The notes under the pieces: generated by a model
Database searches by the model: none
What the model was told of the DNA's origin: nothing
What the model saw: only the letters and a program-made list of their open reading frames with translations
In this document: piece by piece, positions 24,464 to 33,564 of the stretch
Layout of the letters: the number at the start of each line of letters is the position of its first letter
Position numbering within the stretch: the first letter of the stretch is position 1
Made by a program: the position numbers and the translations under genes
From: Planotetraspora mira
GTDB lineage: Bacteria > Actinomycetota > Actinomycetes > Streptosporangiales > Streptosporangiaceae
Reading direction: 5' to 3'
DNA: 64,000 bases
Assembly (NCBI RefSeq): GCF_016863275.1
Contig: NZ_BOOO01000013.1
Span: 1 to 64,000, forward strand

Positions 24464-26818
24464 CTACTTCTTGCGGCGGCGCTTCAGCGTCCCCGCCACG
24501 CGCTGCAGGATGCGCTCCCAGTCGGAGCCGAACGGGTTGTCCTGAACGAGGTACGTCCACGTCGCGGTGGGCCGCTTGAGACCCTGGTCGGCCAGGTCGG
24601 CGGTGACGTCCGCCGTCTCGAACGTCTCCTTCGACCGCTGCTCGACCTCGTCGAGCAGGCTGCGATAGGCAGGCGCCGCCTCGCGGTTGAACTCGTCGAG
24701 CGGGTTGAGCCGTCCGAGCGCCCGCAGATGGATGCCCTCGCGGAGGTCCGCCAGATAACCGAGGTGCTCGGTCCAGCACCTGTCCAGATGGAACAGCACG
24801 ATCTGCCGGCATGCCTGCTCGACGACGTCGGCGCCGACCGTCTCGCTCAGCTCGCGGAAGCGGTCGGGGAGAGCCGTCCGCAGCGCCTCCGCCGCGGCGT
24901 CGCCGTGGAGGACCCGGTCGCGCAGCTCGAGGACGTGCGTCCGCTGCTCCTCCATGAGCCGGGTGTAGCGCCAGGTGTTGCGGTGGATCTCCAGGTTGAC
25001 GCCCTCCGCGACCCGCTGGGCGTGCGCCACGAGATCTTCCGCCCGCTTTTGCCGTACGACCCCGTCGGGGTCGGCGCCGGGGAGTGACTCCCCGGCCGCG
25101 TACGCGGTGAGCAACTCGTCTTCGCCGCTGACGAAGAAGACCGAGCCGCCGGGGTCGCCCTGCCGCCCGGCCCGGCCGCGGAGCTGGTCGTCGAGCCTGC
25201 TGCTGTCGTGCCGCCCGGTGCCGATGACGTACAGCCCGCCGAGGTCCGCGACGTTACGCTCCGTGGACTCTGCGACGGATTCTCCGACGGACTCTTCGGC
25301 GGGATCCCCAAGGGACGCTCCGCTGGAATCCCCGGTGGAATCCTCGATGGTCCCGCCGTCGTCGCCCGCCGGCCGTCCGCCGAGCCGGATGTCGGTGCCG
25401 CGGCCGGCCATCTGGGTGGAGACCGTGATCGTGCCGAGGGCGCCGGCCCTGGCGATGATCGCCGCTTCTTCCGCGTCGTTCTTGGCGTTGAGCACCACAG
25501 GCCGCAGCCCCCGGGCGCGGAGCGCCTCGTCGAGGCGCTCGGACTCCGCGACGTCGAGCGTGCCGATCAGGATGGGACGGCCGGTGGCGTGCTGGGCGTC
25601 GATCTCGTCCAGCAGGGCCTCCTGCCTGGCCTCGGCCGTAGCGAAGATCCGGTCGGGCTCGTCCGCCCTGACGCACGGCTTGTTGGGCGGGATCACGGCG
25701 ACCTTGAGGTCGTAGAACTCGCGGAGCTGCTCGCCGACGGCGACGGCCGTCCCGGTCATGCCGCAGATCTCGGGATAGCCGCGCAGCAGGCCCTGGATGG
25801 TCAGGGAGTCGAGGATCTCCCCGGTCTCCGACGCGGGGAGCTTCTCCTTCGCCTCCACCGCCGCCTGGAGCCCGTCGGGCCACCGCTGCAGCAGCGCGAC
25901 GCGTCCACGCGACTGGTTGATCAGATGGACGCGCCCGTCCCTCACGATGTAGTCGACGTCGCGCGTGAGCAGCGCGTGTGCGTGCAGTGCCAGGTTGACC
26001 TCGGTCACCACGCCGGGGTCCTGATAGAGATCGACGCCGAGGGCCTTCTCGACCGTGTCGGTGCCCTTGGCGGTGAGGAAGACGCTCCGCCCCTCCTGGT
26101 CGACCTTGTAGTGGTAGCCGCGGGACAGTCTCCTGACCAGCGCGGCCATCTCCGGCACCGCCGTACCGGGATCGGCGGCCCCGGCCAGCACCAGCGGCAC
26201 GCGGGCCTCGTCGACGAGCACGGAATCGGCCTCGTCCACCAGCGCGACCTGCGGTGTGGGGACGACAAGCTCGGCGGGATCGGTGACCAGCCGGTCGCGG
26301 AGCACGTCGAAGCCGAGCTCGCTGACCGCCGCGTAGGTCACGTCCTTGGTGTAGGCGTCCCGGCGCTCCTCGCGCGTGGAGGTCTCGGAGATCCAGCCGA
26401 CGGTGAGCCCCAGGATCTCGAACAGGGGCCGCATCCACTCGGCGTCACGGCGCGCGAGGTAGTCGTTGACCGACACCGCGTGGACGTGCTTGCCCTGGAG
26501 GGCGAATCCGGCGGCGCTCAGGGCGCCGGCCAGCGTCTTACCCTCACCGGTCGCCATCTGCGCGACGTGTCCGTCCAGCATGGCCAGCATGCCGACGAGC
26601 TGGACGTCGAAGGGCCGCTGACCGAGCGCGCGGCGGGCGGCCTCGCGCATGACGGCGCAGAACTCCGGCGTGCCCACCTCTCCGGCCCGCAGTTCGGTGC
26701 GCTCGCGCACCTCGGCCTCGAGTTCCCCGGCCCGCTCGACCGTTCGCTGGAACGGCGTCAGGTCGACGCTTCCCGGCCTGTCGAGAAAACGCCTGACGAA
26801 GTCAGCTACCGAGGCCAT
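24464..26818 (-). CDS. secA2: accessory Sec translocase SecA2
   Basis: ATP-driven motor of the accessory Sec pathway, 784 residues, shorter than housekeeping SecA and without the C-terminal zinc tail. Walker A is MATGEGKT (88-95), Walker B LVDEADSV (193-200), and the helicase-like second half has [15 protein letters not shown] and [13 protein letters not shown]. Between [10 protein letters not shown] and the next conserved block lies an extra acidic Ser/Glu-rich insert of about 40 residues with repeated ESVGES-like words. The C-terminus is Lys/Arg-rich. In actinobacteria SecA2 exports a subset of proteins, some without signal peptides (family knowledge). The DPBB gene lacking a signal peptide is its convergent neighbour. 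Confidence 0.93.
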   Translation of the reverse strand: MASVADFVRRFLDRPGSVDLTPFQRTVERAGELEAEVRERTELRAGEVGTPEFCAVMREAARRALGQRPFDVQLVGMLAMLDGHVAQMATGEGKTLAGALSAAGFALQGKHVHAVSVNDYLARRDAEWMRPLFEILGLTVGWISETSTREERRDAYTKDVTYAAVSELGFDVLRDRLVTDPAELVVPTPQVALVDEADSVLVDEARVPLVLAGAADPGTAVPEMAALVRRLSRGYHYKVDQEGRSVFLTAKGTDTVEKALGVDLYQDPGVVTEVNLALHAHALLTRDVDYIVRDGRVHLINQSRGRVALLQRWPDGLQAAVEAKEKLPASETGEILDSLTIQGLLRGYPEICGMTGTAVAVGEQLREFYDLKVAVIPPNKPCVRADEPDRIFATAEARQEALLDEIDAQHATGRPILIGTLDVAESERLDEALRARGLRPVVLNAKNDAEEAAIIARAGALGTITVSTQMAGRGTDIRLGGRPAGDDGGTIEDSTGDSSGASLGDPAEESVGESVAESTERNVADLGGLYVIGTGRHDSSRLDDQLRGRAGRQGDPGGSVFFVSGEDELLTAYAAGESLPGADPDGVVRQKRAEDLVAHAQRVAEGVNLEIHRNTWRYTRLMEEQRTHVLELRDRVLHGDAAAEALRTALPDRFRELSETVGADVVEQACRQIVLFHLDRCWTEHLGYLADLREGIHLRALGRLNPLDEFNREAAPAYRSLLDEVEQRSKETFETADVTADLADQGLKRPTATWTYLVQDNPFGSDWERILQRVAGTLKRRRKK

Positions 26819-26954
26819 GCTCGCTCCAACGACTCACCTGCCGGACTGGTTCCGTCTGCCCGGTTCATGGTGCCACTATCCGGTCTGACAACCTGACCGG
26901 GCACCCCGGCATTGCTGTCAGAGGTTGACAGGTATGGCCGGAAGTATGGCCCGC

Positions 26955-27314
26955 ATGACAACCATCGCGAAACTCATCGCCGTCACCATCGACTGTGCCG
27001 AGCCCAAGAAGCTGGCCGAGTTCTACGCCACGATCACCGGATTCGAGGTGCAGTACGCCGAGGACGAGTACGCCGGAATCGGCGACGGCACGACCGCCAT
27101 CTACTTCCAGCGGATTCCCGACCGGAAACCGGCCTCGTGGCCCGGCGCCGACAAGCAGTTCCACCTCGACTTCCGGGTGCCGGACGTGGCCAAGGCCGTA
27201 CAGGAGTACGTCGAACTGGGTGCGAGCAAGCCGGAATTCCAGCCCGGTGACGGGTGGATCGTCCTCGCGGACCCGGAGGGCCACCTGTTTTGCGTCTGTC
27301 CGGAAAGGTCATGA
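26955..27314 (+). CDS. VOC family protein
   Basis: A 119-residue glyoxalase-fold protein. The start KLIAVTIDCAEPKKLAEFYA is followed by QFHLDFRVPDVAKAVQEYVE and a C-terminal WIVLADPEGHLFCVCPER that matches the usual DPEGH..C end of one actinobacterial VOC subgroup. ATG at 26934 behind AGAGG is an alternative start that would add seven residues. Its function is unknown; it is divergent from secA2 with a 136-bp gap. Confidence 0.88.
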   Translation: MTTIAKLIAVTIDCAEPKKLAEFYATITGFEVQYAEDEYAGIGDGTTAIYFQRIPDRKPASWPGADKQFHLDFRVPDVAKAVQEYVELGASKPEFQPGDGWIVLADPEGHLFCVCPERS

Positions 27315-27410
27315 CTTCATGCGGGTCGAGTGATCAAGCGGCCGGGGCAGTGACCTTTGTCCTTAAGCTTGCGTGGTGACACTCGACTCGCGACTCACCG
27401 GCCGGCGCCC

Positions 27411-28316
27411 ATGATCTTGATGGGAATCTCGATCGCCCTCATCGGAGCCCTGGGCTACGCCCTCGGTGCCGCCCTGCAGCAGCGCGAGGCGGTCAGCGCG
27501 GGCGCCACACTCAAACTGGTGAGGCGGCCGCGCTGGTGGATCGGCGGCGTCATCGGCTTCACGGGCGCGTCCCTGCACGCCGTCGCGCTCAGCATCGCGC
27601 CGCTCGTGGTCGTGCAGCCGGTGAGTGTGGCCACGCTGGTCTTCGCCGTCCCCCTCGCGGCGTGGCTTCACGGCAGGCGCCCGCGACGGGCCGAGATCAT
27701 CGGCTCGGTCGCGGTCGCGGCCGGGCTGCTGGGCCTGATGTTGCTCGTCCCGGCCCACAACGTGACGCCGGTGTTGTCGAGCCGTGCCGCCATCGGGCTG
27801 ATCGGGACGGTCGGGGTGATCGTCGCGGTCACGTTCTTCATCGCACGGTGGTTGCGGGGGCCGCTCAAGGCGCTGCTGATGGCGATCGGCGCCGGCTCGG
27901 TCACCGCGACGGTGTCCACGTTCGTCCGGGTCGTGGGCGGCGGGCTCGGCGGTGACCTCGCACGGTTGCTCACCTGGTTCACCATCGCCATCCCCGTGCT
28001 GCTGGTCTGCGCCGTGGTGCTGCTGCAGAAGTCGTACGCCGTGGGCTACTTCGGCATCGCCTACGCCGGGGTCCAGGTGGTGGACCCCATCACCTCGGTG
28101 ACGGCGGGCGCCGTGCTGCTCGGCGAACCGCTGCCCACCGGGGCGGGGAACGTGATCCCCGCTCTGGTGGCGGCCGCGGTGCTCATCGCCGGGACCATAA
28201 CCCTGGGCCGGATGGCGCCCGATCATTCCCAGGCCGTCCCAGAAGGCGTTCCGGAAGGCGTCCCGGTGAAGTTCCCCGAGGGAGGGGCCGGCGCCGTCGA
28301 GACGGCCCGGCTCTGA
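27411..28316 (+). CDS. DMT/NIPA-like membrane transporter
   Basis: A 301-residue integral membrane protein with about nine hydrophobic segments starting at residue 2, typical for the drug/metabolite transporter superfamily and similar in layout to NIPA magnesium-transporter-like proteins (YALGAALQQREA near the N-terminus, VQPVSVATLVFAVPLAAWL in the third span). The C-terminal tail after the last span is cytoplasmic and contains EGVPEGVP. No Shine-Dalgarno site is seen before ATG 27411, and a second ATG is at 27420. The substrate is unknown. Confidence 0.85.
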   Translation: MILMGISIALIGALGYALGAALQQREAVSAGATLKLVRRPRWWIGGVIGFTGASLHAVALSIAPLVVVQPVSVATLVFAVPLAAWLHGRRPRRAEIIGSVAVAAGLLGLMLLVPAHNVTPVLSSRAAIGLIGTVGVIVAVTFFIARWLRGPLKALLMAIGAGSVTATVSTFVRVVGGGLGGDLARLLTWFTIAIPVLLVCAVVLLQKSYAVGYFGIAYAGVQVVDPITSVTAGAVLLGEPLPTGAGNVIPALVAAAVLIAGTITLGRMAPDHSQAVPEGVPEGVPVKFPEGGAGAVETARL

Positions 28317-28347
28317 CCGGGGTCACCTCCCCATCCGGTACGGCCGG

Positions 28348-29481
28348 TCACGCCGGGGGACGCCAGTCGAAGACGTCGTCGAACTGGCGGAAGGCCACAT
28401 TGGGGCCGAGCCTCCCCGCGAGGAGCAGCATCACGTCGCGGGCCGGAACGGCCAGGGGGTTGCGCCACCTGGTGAGCCGGCCGATGGCCCTCGACCGCCG
28501 CGCGATGCGCGTCGTGCGCTCCAGCCGGTCGGCCGTGTAGGCGGCGAGCCCGGCGCGGCCCGCGTGATGGGCCAGGACCACGGCGTCCTCGATGGCTTGG
28601 CAGGCGCCCTGCCCCAGATGGGGCGTCATCGCATGGGCGGCGTCGCCGAGCAGCGCCACCTTGCCTCTGTGGAAGGCAGGTAGCGGCGCGTCCATGGAAT
28701 AGAGGTCATGGCGCAGCACCGCATCCGGCCCGGTGGCAGCGAGCAGTGCGGGGATCGGGTGGTGCCAGTCGCCGAACAGCCAGGTCAGCTCGGCCTTCTC
28801 ATCGGCCGCCTGCTCGCCGGCGGGCGCCGCCGCCGTGGCGTAGCAGTACACCTGATCGTGGGCCAGTGGCATGACGCCGAAAACCAGTCCGCGGCCCCAC
28901 GTCTCGCCGGCGGGCACGGGACCGCGCGTCTCGGAGGCCGGGGCGACGAGGCGCCAGCTCGTGACCCCCGCGTACACGGGGCCGGGGTGCCCGGGGAACA
29001 GCGCCTCCCTGGTCGAGGACCAGATGCCGTCGGCGGCCACGATCAGGTCCGCCGCGATGTCGCCGTCGTTCGTGGTGACTCGCCCGCCTTCTGGATCGAC
29101 CGACTCCACGCGGGTGTTCACGCGCAGGGCGCCGGACGAGAGCCGTACAGCCAGGAGGTCGACCAGAGCCGAGCGGAGGAGGATCACGGTGGGATCGCCG
29201 TAGCGTGCCCATGCCTCCTCGGCGCTCGTCCGGGAGAGCCAGCGGCCGTCCGGCCGCCGTATGCCCGCCTCGCCCTGGACGGCGGAGAGCTTGCGCACCT
29301 CGTCGCCCACGCCGATCGTGTCGAGGGCCCTCAGCGCGTTCGGCGCCACGGCCAGCCCTGATCCGACGGGCTGGATCGACGGCGCCTGCTCGAAGACGGT
29401 CACCGCCCATCCGTCGCGCTCGAGGGCCGCCGCAGCCGTCAGACCGCCGATTCCCGCACCGATCACCACCGCCTGTGCCAT
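28348..29481 (-). CDS. FAD-dependent monooxygenase
   Basis: Class A flavoprotein hydroxylase, 377 residues. The FAD dinucleotide fold GAGIGGLTAAAAL is at about 8-20, the DG motif appears as VAADGIWSSTRE, and the GD motif as ALLGDAAHAMTPHLGQGAC. No membrane part is seen. It is divergent from a TetR-family gene, and three identical-type palindromes sit between them, so the TetR protein most likely represses it. Inactivation or modification of an aromatic antibiotic is a reasonable guess for a TetR-controlled enzyme of this class, but the sequence does not show the substrate. Confidence 0.93.
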   Translation of the reverse strand: MAQAVVIGAGIGGLTAAAALERDGWAVTVFEQAPSIQPVGSGLAVAPNALRALDTIGVGDEVRKLSAVQGEAGIRRPDGRWLSRTSAEEAWARYGDPTVILLRSALVDLLAVRLSSGALRVNTRVESVDPEGGRVTTNDGDIAADLIVAADGIWSSTREALFPGHPGPVYAGVTSWRLVAPASETRGPVPAGETWGRGLVFGVMPLAHDQVYCYATAAAPAGEQAADEKAELTWLFGDWHHPIPALLAATGPDAVLRHDLYSMDAPLPAFHRGKVALLGDAAHAMTPHLGQGACQAIEDAVVLAHHAGRAGLAAYTADRLERTTRIARRSRAIGRLTRWRNPLAVPARDVMLLLAGRLGPNVAFRQFDDVFDWRPPA

Positions 29482-29495
29482 GACGCCTCCCTTTC

Positions 29496-29552
29496 ACTAC
29501 ATCTGTAGTCGAACGTACTACGCCTGTAGTTCGATGTCACTACGGGCGTAGT
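29496..29552. promoter_or_regulatory. three tandem TetR-type operators
   Basis: Three copies of ACTAC-N4-GTAGT lie at 29496-29509, 29517-29530 and 29539-29552. The spacers differ (ATCT, GCCT, GGGC) but the arms are identical. Start-to-start distances of 21 and 22 bp place all sites on one face of the helix. Confidence 0.85.
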
Positions 29553-29560
29553 ATTCGACC

Positions 29561-30127
29561 GTGATCAGTCATCGGGCGGAAGCCATCGCGGACGCGGCCA
29601 TCGAGATCCTGGCCGAGCGCGGCATGCGGGGGCTGACCCATCGCGCGGTCGACGAGGCCGCGGGCCTGCCGCAGGGCTCCACTTCGAACCATGCCCGCAC
29701 CCGCGCCGCCCTGCTCGAGTTGACCATCGCCCGGCTGGCCGACAGGGAGGCGGCCCTCTTCTCCGGCCCGCTCGCCGCCGGGCCGCCGGAGACGGCCGAC
29801 GACCTGGCCGGCCTCATCGCCCAGGTGACGTACCAGGCCGTGACGGCGAACCGGCGCGGCACGATCGCCCGGTACGAACTCGCTCTCGAGGCGACCCGCC
29901 GGCAGGAGCTCCGCAAGGTCTACGACGAGTTGGGCCGCCGGTTCCGCGAGCCCGCCGTCGCCCTTCTTTCGACCGTCGGCTCCGCCGATCCCGTACGGCA
30001 CGGCCATGGGCTCGTCGCCTTCGCTGAGGGCATCCTGTTCGACGCCGTGGTGGGGGCGGGCGCGGCGCCATCGCTGGGCGACCTCCATGCCGCCTTCGCC
30101 GGCTTCCTCCGGGGCTGCCTCCCGTGA
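29561..30127 (+). CDS. TetR-family transcriptional regulator
   Basis: A 188-residue TetR-type repressor. The N-terminal helix-turn-helix region shows AIADAAIEILAERGMRGLTH and VDEAAGLPQGSTSNHARTRA; the rest is a helical ligand-binding domain. The GTG at 29561 comes 8 bp after the last of three palindromic operators and has no Shine-Dalgarno sequence, so the mRNA may be leaderless. It should repress itself and the divergent FAD monooxygenase. Confidence 0.92.
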   Translation: MISHRAEAIADAAIEILAERGMRGLTHRAVDEAAGLPQGSTSNHARTRAALLELTIARLADREAALFSGPLAAGPPETADDLAGLIAQVTYQAVTANRRGTIARYELALEATRRQELRKVYDELGRRFREPAVALLSTVGSADPVRHGHGLVAFAEGILFDAVVGAGAAPSLGDLHAAFAGFLRGCLP

Positions 30128-30146
30128 CGAGGGGGTTCGACAGCCA

Positions 30147-30162
30147 TACCGGCTGGTCGGTA
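30147..30162. promoter_or_regulatory. TetR-type operator, copy 1
   Basis: TACCGGCTGGTCGGTA lies 10 bp before the GTG of the phosphotransferase gene that heads the acyl-CoA dehydrogenase operon. It differs in two bases from the site upstream of the TetR gene at the other end of the operon. Confidence 0.75.
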
Positions 30163-30172
30163 CGCTGCTGAC

Positions 30173-31168
30173 GTGAACGATGCCGAGGAGAACGCCGCAG
30201 GACAGGACGCCCTCGGCGTGAACGCCGACCCGCCCGGCCTGGACCTGGGCCGGCTCGCGGATCACCTGCGTGAAGCGGGGCTCGCCCGCGGTCCGCTCTC
30301 CGCCGAGATGATCACGGGCGGGAAGTCCAACCTCACCTACGTCGTCAGGGACGGCGACGCGACGTTCGTCGTCCGCAGGCCGCCGCTCGGCCATGTGCTC
30401 GCGACCGCGCACGACATGAGCCGTGAGTACCGCGTCATGAGCGCGCTCCAGGACACGCCGGTCCCGGTGCCGCGGACCTTCCACCTGTGCCAGGACGCTG
30501 ACGTGATCGGCGCACCCTTCTACGTCATGGAGTACGTCGAGGGCGGTCAGCCCCCGATCGACCCGGCACTGGCCCACCAACTCGTCGACGTGCTGGCGGC
30601 GCTCCACTCGATCGCCCCCGGCGGCGTCGGGCTCGGCGACTTCGGCAGGCCGGACGGCTTCCTCGAGCGCCAGGTCAGCCGGTGGAAGCGCCAACTCGAC
30701 GCCTCACGCAGCCGCGAGGTCGCGGGCATCGACGAGCTTTTCGCACGGCTGTCGCAGTCGGTTCCGCGCTCCGGCGAGCCGGCGATCGTCCACGGCGACT
30801 TCAAGCTCGGCAACACACTCGTCGCGGACGGCCGGGTCAAGGCCGTCCTCGACTGGGAGATGTCCACACTCGGCGACCCGCTCACCGACCTGGCACTCTT
30901 CCTTCTCTACGGCGACTTCAACCAACTCGACAGTGAGAACGCCGGAGAGTCGCCCCCCGCGGACGAACTGGCCGCCCACTACGCGGAGGCGTCCGGCCGG
31001 GACATCTCCCGCCTGGGCTGGTACATCGGCCTTGCCTGCTTCAAGCTCGCGGTGATCGCCGAGGGCATCCACTTCCGCTTCACCCAGGGGCTCACGGTCG
31101 GGGACGGGTTCGCCGAGGTCGGTGAGCAGGTCGCCCCGCTGGTCGCCCGCGGTCTCATGGAGGTCTAG
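30173..31168 (+). CDS. APH-like phosphotransferase, acyl-CoA operon type
   Basis: Kinase-fold protein of the aminoglycoside-phosphotransferase family, 331 residues, of the kind fused or linked to acyl-CoA dehydrogenases (ACAD10 N-terminal-like). The catalytic loop is IVHGDFKLGN (HGD at 207-209) and the metal-binding motif VLDWEMSTLGDPLTDL follows (DW at 226-227). It probably phosphorylates a hydroxy-acyl-CoA so that a phosphate can be eliminated (family knowledge from ACAD10/11), not an antibiotic. Its GTG start lies just behind a TetR-type operator, and its stop touches the ATG of the first dehydrogenase. Confidence 0.9.
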   Translation: MNDAEENAAGQDALGVNADPPGLDLGRLADHLREAGLARGPLSAEMITGGKSNLTYVVRDGDATFVVRRPPLGHVLATAHDMSREYRVMSALQDTPVPVPRTFHLCQDADVIGAPFYVMEYVEGGQPPIDPALAHQLVDVLAALHSIAPGGVGLGDFGRPDGFLERQVSRWKRQLDASRSREVAGIDELFARLSQSVPRSGEPAIVHGDFKLGNTLVADGRVKAVLDWEMSTLGDPLTDLALFLLYGDFNQLDSENAGESPPADELAAHYAEASGRDISRLGWYIGLACFKLAVIAEGIHFRFTQGLTVGDGFAEVGEQVAPLVARGLMEV

Positions 31169-32374
31169 ATGAATTTCGGGTTCGACGACACCACGGCCGA
31201 GTTGCGGGCCAGGCTCCTGGCGTTCATGGACGAGTGCGTCCTTCCCGCCGAGCGCGCCTACGAGGAGCAGACGGCCACCAGCGGCTGGGGCCCGCCGCCC
31301 CTGCTCGAGGACCTGAAGGGGGAGGCCCGCAAGCGCGGCCTGTGGAACCTCTTCCTGCCGGGAGAGGAGGGCGCCGGGCTCACCAACCTGCAGTACGCGC
31401 CGCTGGCCGAGATCATGGGCAGGTCCCCGTCGATCGCCGCGTCCGCGACCAACTGCGCCGCGCCCGACACCGGCAACATGGAGTTGCTCGCGCAGTTCGG
31501 CAGCGAGTGGCAGCGCAAGGAATACCTGGAGCCGCTGCTGAACGGTGAGATCCGCTCGGCCTTCGCGATGACCGAACCCGACGTGGCCTCCTCCGACGCG
31601 ACGAACATCTCGACGTCGATCGTCAGGGACGGCGGGGAGTACGTCATCAACGGCCGCAAGTGGTTCATCACCGGGGCGATGAACCCCAACTGCAAGGTCC
31701 TCATCGTGATGGGGAAGACCGACCCCGAGGCCCCGTCGCACCGCCAGCAGAGCATGGTCCTCGTGCCGCGCGGCACCCCGGGTCTGACGATCAAGCGGGG
31801 CATGAAGGTCTTCGGCTACGACGACGCCAGCCACGGCGGCCACGCCGAGGTCGTCTTCGAGGACGTCAGGGTGCCCGTCGACCACCTGATCGGCGAGGAG
31901 GGCGGCGGCTTCGCCATCGCCCAGGCACGCCTCGGGCCTGGCCGCATCCACCACTGCATGCGCCTGATCGGCGCGGCCGAGCGCGCGGTCGAGCTCATGT
32001 GCAGGCGGGCCCTGTCGCGCAGCACGTTCGGCAAGACGATCGCCCAGCAGGGCGTCGTCCAGGACTGGATCGCCGAGTCCCGCGTCCGGATCGAGCAACT
32101 CCGGCTCCTGGTGCTCAAGACGGCCTGGCTCATGGACACGGTCGGCAACCGCGGCGCCCACACCGAGATCCAGGCCATCAAGATCGCCACTCCGGCGGCC
32201 GTCGAGTGGATCCTCGACAAGGCGATCCAGGTGCACGGCGCGGGCGGGCTCAGCCAGGACTTCCCGCTCGCCGGCGCGTGGGCGGGCGTGCGGAGCCTCA
32301 GGTTCGCCGACGGCCCCGACGAGGTGCACAAGAGGTCTCTGGCCTACCGCGAGCTCAAGAAGTACATGGACTGA
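31169..32374 (+). CDS. acyl-CoA dehydrogenase (ACAD10/11-like)
   Basis: FAD-dependent acyl-CoA dehydrogenase, 401 residues, complete. Visible family blocks are AFAMTEPDVASSDATNI (substrate and FAD contact), RKWFITGAMNPNCKVLIVMG, the C-terminal helices with RRALSRSTFGKTIAQQGVVQ, and the last-third block QVHGAGGLSQDFPLA. It starts immediately after the stop of the phosphotransferase gene. Together these two reproduce as separate genes what ACAD10 has in one chain, which supports a role in 4-hydroxy-acyl-CoA or branched-acid breakdown (inference). Confidence 0.95.
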   Translation: MNFGFDDTTAELRARLLAFMDECVLPAERAYEEQTATSGWGPPPLLEDLKGEARKRGLWNLFLPGEEGAGLTNLQYAPLAEIMGRSPSIAASATNCAAPDTGNMELLAQFGSEWQRKEYLEPLLNGEIRSAFAMTEPDVASSDATNISTSIVRDGGEYVINGRKWFITGAMNPNCKVLIVMGKTDPEAPSHRQQSMVLVPRGTPGLTIKRGMKVFGYDDASHGGHAEVVFEDVRVPVDHLIGEEGGGFAIAQARLGPGRIHHCMRLIGAAERAVELMCRRALSRSTFGKTIAQQGVVQDWIAESRVRIEQLRLLVLKTAWLMDTVGNRGAHTEIQAIKIATPAAVEWILDKAIQVHGAGGLSQDFPLAGAWAGVRSLRFADGPDEVHKRSLAYRELKKYMD

Positions 32375-32391
32375 GTGGGAGAGGACGACTC

Positions 32392-33564
32392 GTGGGATGG
32401 GATGAGGCGGCGGTCGACGAGCGCGCTCAGGCGTTCCTGGCCGACCATGATCCGGCGAAGATGGAACGGCTCGACTTCCTGCGTGCGCGGTTCGACGCCG
32501 GTCTGGCCTGGGTGCACTTTCCCGAAGGGCTCGGCGGCCTCGGCGCGGCGCGCGGTCTGCAGGCGGTCGTGGAGCGGAGGTTCCGCGGCACGCCGGACAA
32601 CAACCCCGGCCTGATCACCATCGGTCTCGGCATGGCCGCCCCGACGATCCTCGCCTTCGGCACCGACGAGCAGCGGCAACGGTTCCTCCGGCCGCTGTGG
32701 ACGGGGGAGGAGGTCTGGTGCCAGCTCTTCAGCGAGCCGGGCGCCGGATCCGACCTCGCGACGCTCGCCACGCGGGCGGTCAGGGAGGGCGACGAATGGG
32801 TCGTCGACGGGCAGAAGGTCTGGACGTCGGGGGCTCACCACTCGCGCTGGGCGATCCTGGTCGCGCGCACCGACCCGGACGTGCCGAAGCACCGCGGGCT
32901 CAGCTATTTCGTGTGCGACATGGAGGCCCCCGGCGTCGAGGTGCGGCCGCTGCGCCAGATCACCGGTGAGGCCGAGTTCAACGAGGTCTTCCTCACCGGC
33001 GTCCGGCTGCCCGATTCGCTCCGGCTCGGCGAGGTCGGCGACGGCTGGCGCGTCGCGCAGACCACGCTGATGAACGAGCGGGTGGCGATCGGCGGCACGC
33101 CGACCAGACGGACGATGATCGGCCTGCTCAGTGAGACGTGGCGCGAGCGTCCCGAGCTGCGCACCCACGCCCTGCACCAGCGGCTGCTCAAGCTCTGGGT
33201 CGACGCGGAGGTCATGCGCCTCACGGCGACCAGGCTGCGCGAACAGCTCGCCGCGGGGCATCCCGGCCCTGAGGGGTCGGGGATGAAGCTGGCCTTCGCG
33301 CGGCTCAACCAGGAGCTGACCGGTCTGGAGGTCGAGCTGCTGCGCGAGGACGGCCTGGCCTACGACGACTGGGCGTTCCGCCGCTCCGACAGTGTCGACT
33401 TCCTCGGCCGCGGGTCCGGCTACCGCTACCTGAGGGCCAAGGGCAACTCCATCGAGGGCGGCACGTCGGAGATCCTCCGCAACATCATCGCCGAACGCGT
33501 CCTCGGGCTCCCGTCCGAGCCCCGTGTCGACAAGGACGTCGCCTGGAAGGACCTCCCCCGATGA
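32392..33564 (+). CDS. acyl-CoA dehydrogenase
   Basis: Second acyl-CoA dehydrogenase of the operon, 390 residues. The FAD/substrate block reads QLFSEPGAGSDLATLATRA, followed by VDGQKVWTSGAHHSRWAILV; the C-terminus has KGNSIEGGTSEILRNIIAER, typical for the FadE group. GTG at 32392 is chosen since GGAGAGGA is 7 nt upstream. It partners with the next gene through an ATGA overlap, and the two probably form a heteromeric enzyme as in steroid or acyl side-chain degradation in actinobacteria (family knowledge). Confidence 0.95.
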   Translation: MGWDEAAVDERAQAFLADHDPAKMERLDFLRARFDAGLAWVHFPEGLGGLGAARGLQAVVERRFRGTPDNNPGLITIGLGMAAPTILAFGTDEQRQRFLRPLWTGEEVWCQLFSEPGAGSDLATLATRAVREGDEWVVDGQKVWTSGAHHSRWAILVARTDPDVPKHRGLSYFVCDMEAPGVEVRPLRQITGEAEFNEVFLTGVRLPDSLRLGEVGDGWRVAQTTLMNERVAIGGTPTRRTMIGLLSETWRERPELRTHALHQRLLKLWVDAEVMRLTATRLREQLAAGHPGPEGSGMKLAFARLNQELTGLEVELLREDGLAYDDWAFRRSDSVDFLGRGSGYRYLRAKGNSIEGGTSEILRNIIAERVLGLPSEPRVDKDVAWKDLPR

